The position numbers were made by a program, and so were the translations under genes. The notes under the pieces are model-generated. The model had not been told where the DNA came from. It saw nothing but the letters and a program-made list of their open reading frames with translations, and did no database searches. A stretch of DNA of 64,000 nt from Bacteroidales bacterium (lineage in GTDB: Bacteria > Bacteroidota > Bacteroidia > Bacteroidales > UBA932), in contig JAFQFD010000038.1 of the NCBI GenBank assembly GCA_017415715.1, positions 38,491-102,490 on the forward strand. The letters run 5' to 3'. Shown piece by piece: positions 60,400-64,000 of the stretch; within the stretch, counting starts at the first letter, position 1; each line of letters starts with the position of its first letter.

Positions 60400-61659
60400 T
60401 CAGATTAGTATATCAAATAGTTTATTGTTTTCGTTGATGTACTCGTATGAGATTCCGTGCTTGTCCATCCTTTCTGTGAGAGATTTGAAGTCCTCCTTTC
60501 TTGCAAGCTCGATACCTATGAGGGCCGGGCCGAAGTTCTTGTTGGTCTTCTTGATGTACTGGATATATACGAGGTCGTCCTCCGGTCCGATCACGTCTCT
60601 GATGAAAGAGAGGATCTCTCCGGACTTCTGAGGGAAGTTCACGATGAAATAGTGCTTGAGACCTTCGTAGAGGAGTGACTTTTCACGGATCTCCTCCATT
60701 CTGGTGATGTCGTTGTTGCTTCCGCTGACGATGCAGGCTACATTCTTGCCCTTGATCTTGTCGGCATAGAAACGGAGCGCAGCTGATGCGAGAGCTCCTG
60801 CAGGTTCTACCACGATGGCACTTTTGTTATACATCTGGATGATGGTTGTGCAGACAGCGCCTTCTGGAACGATGACGATGTCGTCAAGGACTTCCTTGCA
60901 CACCTGGTATGTCAACGCACCAGCCTTCTTCACGGCAGCGCCGTCTACGAACTTGTCGATGTGCTCAAGCTCTACGAGCTCTCCCGCCTCGATGGCCGCC
61001 TTCATGCATGGCGCTCCGCCAGGCTCCACGCCGATGATCTTGGTCTCAGGAGACATCATCTTGAAGTATGATCCAAGACCTGAAGCGAGTCCGCCTCCTC
61101 CTATAGGAACGAACACATAGTCAAGCTTTACATTTGTCTGGTTCAGGATCTCACGTCCTATGGTTCCCTGGCCTTCCATGACCTTAGGATCGTCGAAAGG
61201 CGGAATGAATGTCCTTCCGCTCTCTTCTGCAAATGCGATTGCAGCTGCATTTGCAGCATCAAATGTGTCACCGGTCAGGACGATCTCGATGAACTCCTTG
61301 CCGAACATCTTCACCTGCTCGATCTTCTGCTTCGGAGTTGTCGTAGGCATGAATATAGAGCCTATGATCTGCAGCTTGCTGCATGAGAAGGCAACACCCT
61401 GCGCGTGGTTTCCCGCGCTGGCGCAGACGATGCCTTTCTTCAGTGTTTCGGGATCGATGGATCTGATCTTGTTGTATGCTCCTCTGATCTTGTATGACCT
61501 TACCATCTGAAGGTCCTCTCTTTTGAGGAACACATTGGCCTCGTATACGTCTGAGAGGTTGTTGTTCTTCATGAACGGTGTTGGCTCGAGGATTTCCCCA
61601 AGTACCTCAGAGGCTCTGTCGATGGCCTCGATTGTTGGAAAGTACTTTGTTTTTTCCAT
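60400..61659 (-). CDS. ilvA: Threonine dehydratase (biosynthetic)
   Basis: A 419-residue PLP enzyme that makes 2-oxobutanoate for isoleucine synthesis. The PLP lysine is K57 in SYKIRGAYN, with the glycine-rich PIGGGGLASGL and the SGSNND cofactor-phosphate region. The last 90 residues (HYFIVNFPQKSGEILSFIRD ... ALIGIELARKEDFKSL) form one ACT-like regulatory domain, so allosteric control by isoleucine is likely. It is the first gene of the ilvA-ilvE unit. Confidence 0.95.
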   Translation of the reverse strand: MEKTKYFPTIEAIDRASEVLGEILEPTPFMKNNNLSDVYEANVFLKREDLQMVRSYKIRGAYNKIRSIDPETLKKGIVCASAGNHAQGVAFSCSKLQIIGSIFMPTTTPKQKIEQVKMFGKEFIEIVLTGDTFDAANAAAIAFAEESGRTFIPPFDDPKVMEGQGTIGREILNQTNVKLDYVFVPIGGGGLASGLGSYFKMMSPETKIIGVEPGGAPCMKAAIEAGELVELEHIDKFVDGAAVKKAGALTYQVCKEVLDDIVIVPEGAVCTTIIQMYNKSAIVVEPAGALASAALRFYADKIKGKNVACIVSGSNNDITRMEEIREKSLLYEGLKHYFIVNFPQKSGEILSFIRDVIGPEDDLVYIQYIKKTNKNFGPALIGIELARKEDFKSLTERMDKHGISYEYINENNKLFDILI

Positions 61660-61694
61660 CTTTTGAATCTTTAAATCAAATATGATTTATGTGT

Positions 61695-61702
61695 CAAATT
61701 TA
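61695..61702 (-). promoter_or_regulatory. -7 promoter element for ilvAE
   Basis: The minus strand reads TAAATTTG, 36 bp upstream of the ilvA ATG. Confidence 0.5.
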
Positions 61703-61750
61703 TAACTTAAATTGATAAATTCCTAAAGAATCCTTCAATTTGTGCGTCTG

Positions 61751-62416
61751 TCAGTTCATCATTATAAGCGCGATGGACCTGTGGCTGAACTCAAGCCTGA
61801 TGTTGTCCTGCACCGCTACGTTGAGAGTCGCTTTCCACCAGTTGTCGAAAACGACATCGTCCGTCTTCCACCTGAGCCCTTCGGACTTTATCCGGAGCGT
61901 GTTGTCCGGTGTAAGGATGGATATCTGACGGCCCTCGCCGCAGTCCATCTCCACAGTGTCTGTAACGGCCACTATAGTTGCATGGTCTGTGATCATCTGC
62001 ACCTGTATGCCCGACCCTTCCAGGTCATACATGCGGGCATATTCCATGAGAAGGGATATGTTTCCTATCGTATGGTCTTCCCTCTGTCCTGTAGCTCCGA
62101 GTATGGTGATGCTTTCAATGCCCTCGATGTTCTCCATTGCCCATCTGAAGGCCTTTGTCTGGTCGTTGTGCTCCTGCTCGTCTATCTTGACGATTATGTC
62201 GGCATGTTTCTTCCTGAGGCTTTCAGGCAATGAGTCCATGTCTCCCACGACGCGGTCGGGGAGTCTTTCCGTGCCGAAGATGGCCTTGCTGTTCCGAATG
62301 AATTTCTTGAGGGCGCCGTCGCAGCAGATGATGAAATCGGCAGTGCGGATCAGGTATCTTGGATACTCGGTCCTAGGAAAACTGCCGTCGCAGATTATGA
62401 CGATGTTGCTGCCCAT
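61751..62416 (-). CDS. Thiamine pyrophosphokinase
   Basis: A 221-residue enzyme that converts thiamine to thiamine diphosphate. The N-terminal ATP-binding motif is FIICCDGALKK, followed by the conserved VVGDMDSLP and EQEHNDQTKAFRWA, with GATGQREDHTIGNISLL; these are diagnostic. The C-terminal beta-sandwich starts about residue 150 and ends ALIMMN. It starts 7 bp after the stop of the LptG-Fmt gene, so the two are likely co-transcribed. Confidence 0.92.
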   Translation of the reverse strand: MGSNIVIICDGSFPRTEYPRYLIRTADFIICCDGALKKFIRNSKAIFGTERLPDRVVGDMDSLPESLRKKHADIIVKIDEQEHNDQTKAFRWAMENIEGIESITILGATGQREDHTIGNISLLMEYARMYDLEGSGIQVQMITDHATIVAVTDTVEMDCGEGRQISILTPDNTLRIKSEGLRWKTDDVVFDNWWKATLNVAVQDNIRLEFSHRSIALIMMN

Positions 62417-62423
62417 AGATGTC

Positions 62424-64000
62424 TTATCTGCCTGTTACCTGTGATGATGTGCCCGTTGAGGTCTTGTAGCTTTGAGGCTCTCTGAATCCGATGAGGAAGT
62501 CCTTCACCGCCATTCTCTTCTTGCCTGCCAGCTGGAGTTCTGTAACAGATATTGCTCCGTCTGCTGTCGCAATCGCAAGATAAGTCTTGCCGTCCGACAG
62601 TATCGTTCCCGGCTCGACTGCTGTGCTGAATCCGCACTGCGCAAGCATAGCCGCATATTCTTCTCCCTCGACCTTGACGGTCCTGAATATCTTCATCTGG
62701 GTGGCCTTGTCGTCCTTGACCAGCTCTGTGAATGCTGCAGGGTATGGACTCAGACCGCGGATGAGGTTGTAGATGTCTTTTGTATGTCCTCGCCAATCGA
62801 TATGGCAAAGCTCCCTGGTGAGCTTCGGTGCCGGCTTCAGGATCTCCGATCCCTGGATGAAGCTTCGCTGCACACGCAGCTCGACGTTGTTCTCTATGAG
62901 AGCCTCCACCGTGTTGACGACGAGTGTCGCACCAAGAGCCATCAGCTTGTCGTGAACCTCGCCGACGGTCTCGTCAGGACCGATCTTGCAGTCATATCTG
63001 TACATGATGCCGCCAGTGTCCATGCCGTCGTCGATCATGAATGTGGTGACACCTGTGGTCTTCTCACCGTTGATCACAGCCCAGTTTATAGGGGCTGCGC
63101 CTCGGTACTGCGGAAGCAGGGCTGCATGGAGGTTGAATGTACCCATCTTCGGGATCTCCCAAACCACCTTCGGAAGCATTCTGAAGGCGACGACAACGAA
63201 GAGGTCGGCCTTCCATGCCTTCAGGGCATCAAGGAACTCCGGATCCTTGAGCGAGACAGGCTGAAGCACAGGAATGTTGTGCTCCACAGCATATTTCTTG
63301 ACGGCGCTTTCATTCACCTTGAGTCCTCGGCCGCTGGCCTTGTCCGCTACGGTGACTACTCCCACCACATTATATCCGTTCTTGATCAGCTCGTCGAGCG
63401 GTGCTACGGCGAACTCAGGCGTACCCATGTATACGATACGGGTCTTCTTGAAAAATCCCATTATTGCAGCCTTTATTTTCTTGAAACCGTTCTTTATGTT
63501 TCCGAGATTGAAGATTGATGAGTCATTGATCGCCTGCCAGGTCAGGTACAGACCGGTAGGGAGCAATATATATGAAGATATGAACACGCCGTGGAACGGA
63601 CCTACTGCTCCGTCTCGCGCAAGCTTGGTTCCGGTGATGTCGATGACCCAGTAGAACACGAAGAAGAGCACTGAGATTATGGCCGGCGTTCCTAGTCCTC
63701 CCTTCCTGATGAGCGCTCCCAGAGGGGCTCCGATGAAGAAGAAGATCAAGCATGCTATCGACAGCGCAAACTTCTTGAGGATCTCAATGTCGATGAGCCT
63801 CAGAGTATAGGTGTGATGATATCTTTCACGAGAGAATGATGCGAGCGACATCTGCAGGTCGCTTGCGTTGCTTTTTGCCCTTTCAAGTGCCTGGATCTCA
63901 GCATCGAGCGTCTTCCATCCCTCTTCTTTCTTCCTGACGAAAGGAGAAGTCCTGCCTGCCTTGCCGGCTGAGTCGAGCTGTGCGTTGTATCTCAGGGTCC
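62424..64000 (-). CDS. fmt: LptG-like permease fused in frame to methionyl-tRNA formyltransferase (5' end beyond window)
   Basis: The frame is open from the stop at 62424 to the right edge (525 codons seen). The left part of the protein is the C-terminal part of a Bacteroidota LptG: a charged linker (KKEEGWKTLDAEIQALERAK), then helices in IACLIFFFIGAPLGALIRKGG, ISVLFFVFYWVIDITG and ISSYILLPTGLYLTW, ending SSIFNLGNIKNGFKKIKAA. With no stop, it continues into Fmt at MGFFKKTRIVYMGTPEFAV (ATG at 63461). Fmt motifs are intact: NLHAALLPQYRGAAPINWA with the catalytic Asn and His, and DDGMDTGG. The Fmt part is 345 residues, slightly long. Either a true fusion or internal initiation at 63461 gives Fmt. 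Confidence 0.9.
   Translation of the reverse strand, partial: TLRYNAQLDSAGKAGRTSPFVRKKEEGWKTLDAEIQALERAKSNASDLQMSLASFSRERYHHTYTLRLIDIEILKKFALSIACLIFFFIGAPLGALIRKGGLGTPAIISVLFFVFYWVIDITGTKLARDGAVGPFHGVFISSYILLPTGLYLTWQAINDSSIFNLGNIKNGFKKIKAAIMGFFKKTRIVYMGTPEFAVAPLDELIKNGYNVVGVVTVADKASGRGLKVNESAVKKYAVEHNIPVLQPVSLKDPEFLDALKAWKADLFVVVAFRMLPKVVWEIPKMGTFNLHAALLPQYRGAAPINWAVINGEKTTGVTTFMIDDGMDTGGIMYRYDCKIGPDETVGEVHDKLMALGATLVVNTVEALIENNVELRVQRSFIQGSEILKPAPKLTRELCHIDWRGHTKDIYNLIRGLSPYPAAFTELVKDDKATQMKIFRTVKVEGEEYAAMLAQCGFSTAVEPGTILSDGKTYLAIATADGAISVTELQLAGKKRMAVKDFLIGFREPQSYKTSTGTSSQVTGR

Noticed and set aside
1-64000. tRNA, rRNA, tmRNA or known riboswitches
   Set aside because: I saw no cloverleaf pattern with a TTCGANNC arm and CCA end, no rRNA stretch, and no recognisable riboswitch core in the intergenic regions; small or degenerate ones could be missed by eye.

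Overview
The window is a chromosomal stretch of a Bacteroidota bacterium, most likely order Bacteroidales. Supporting signs are three SusC/SusD pairs, many lipoproteins with acidic residues after the lipidated cysteine, a type IX secretion (T9SS) C-terminal domain next to a PorV-like porin, Bacteroidota-type LptG, Tgt and UvrA sequences, and at least 14 TAnnTTTG -7 promoter elements in place of sigma-70 boxes. Coding GC looks moderate, around 50 percent by eye. Genus cannot be fixed from the sequence alone. Several genes used for peptide foraging and anaerobic metabolism (pflBA, a CoA-transferase, SusCD) suggest a gut or other anaerobic host-associated niche.

Layout. 1-6.5 kb: end of a secreted protein, a triple 98-bp repeat, dnaX-lptB, a cupin, an aminotransferase and a CoA-transferase. 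6.6-13 kb: uvrA with a nucleoside kinase on the minus strand, then a REP-associated tyrosine transposase (RAYT) and an MBL-fold hydrolase. 13-20.5 kb: deoxynucleoside kinase, acyl-CoA synthetase, nitroreductase, AraC regulator, a FucP-like sugar transporter plus ROK glucokinase, and a YhhN membrane protein. 20.7-44.2 kb: a 23-kb nutrient-acquisition island with three SusC/SusD pairs, two subtilisin-like lipoproteins, a PorV-like porin and accessory lipoproteins. I read it as a protein or peptide utilisation locus. 44.3-48.1 kb (minus): patatin, a membrane polyferredoxin and a Tat-exported aldo/keto-reductase-ferredoxin. 48.3-51.2 kb: pflB-pflA. 51.4-56 kb: ssb, a zinc-ribbon protein, an M3 peptidase and an MFS nucleoside-type transporter. 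56-58.2 kb: tgt and an LptF/LptG permease. 58.2-59.35 kb: a gene-free region of stacked repeats. 59.4-64 kb (minus): ilvE, ilvA, thiamine pyrophosphokinase and an in-frame LptG-Fmt fusion running off the right edge.

The most notable signal is a family of five dispersed elements, each 105-112 bp (6493, 11132, 12309, 48152, 54512). They share a 5' box, a central hairpin whose core reads CGTGC-TCCCC-GCACG with variable outer arms, and a 3' box. All five lie in the same orientation immediately 3' of a minus-strand stop codon, and two bracket the RAYT gene. A second hairpin family (44198, 59247) also has a conserved core and different but self-complementary arms. Other points worth following are the LptG-Fmt fusion, an exact 72-bp by 8 repeat array, a subtilisin carrying both a lipobox and a T9SS domain, and a probable small leader RNA upstream of the sugar transporter.
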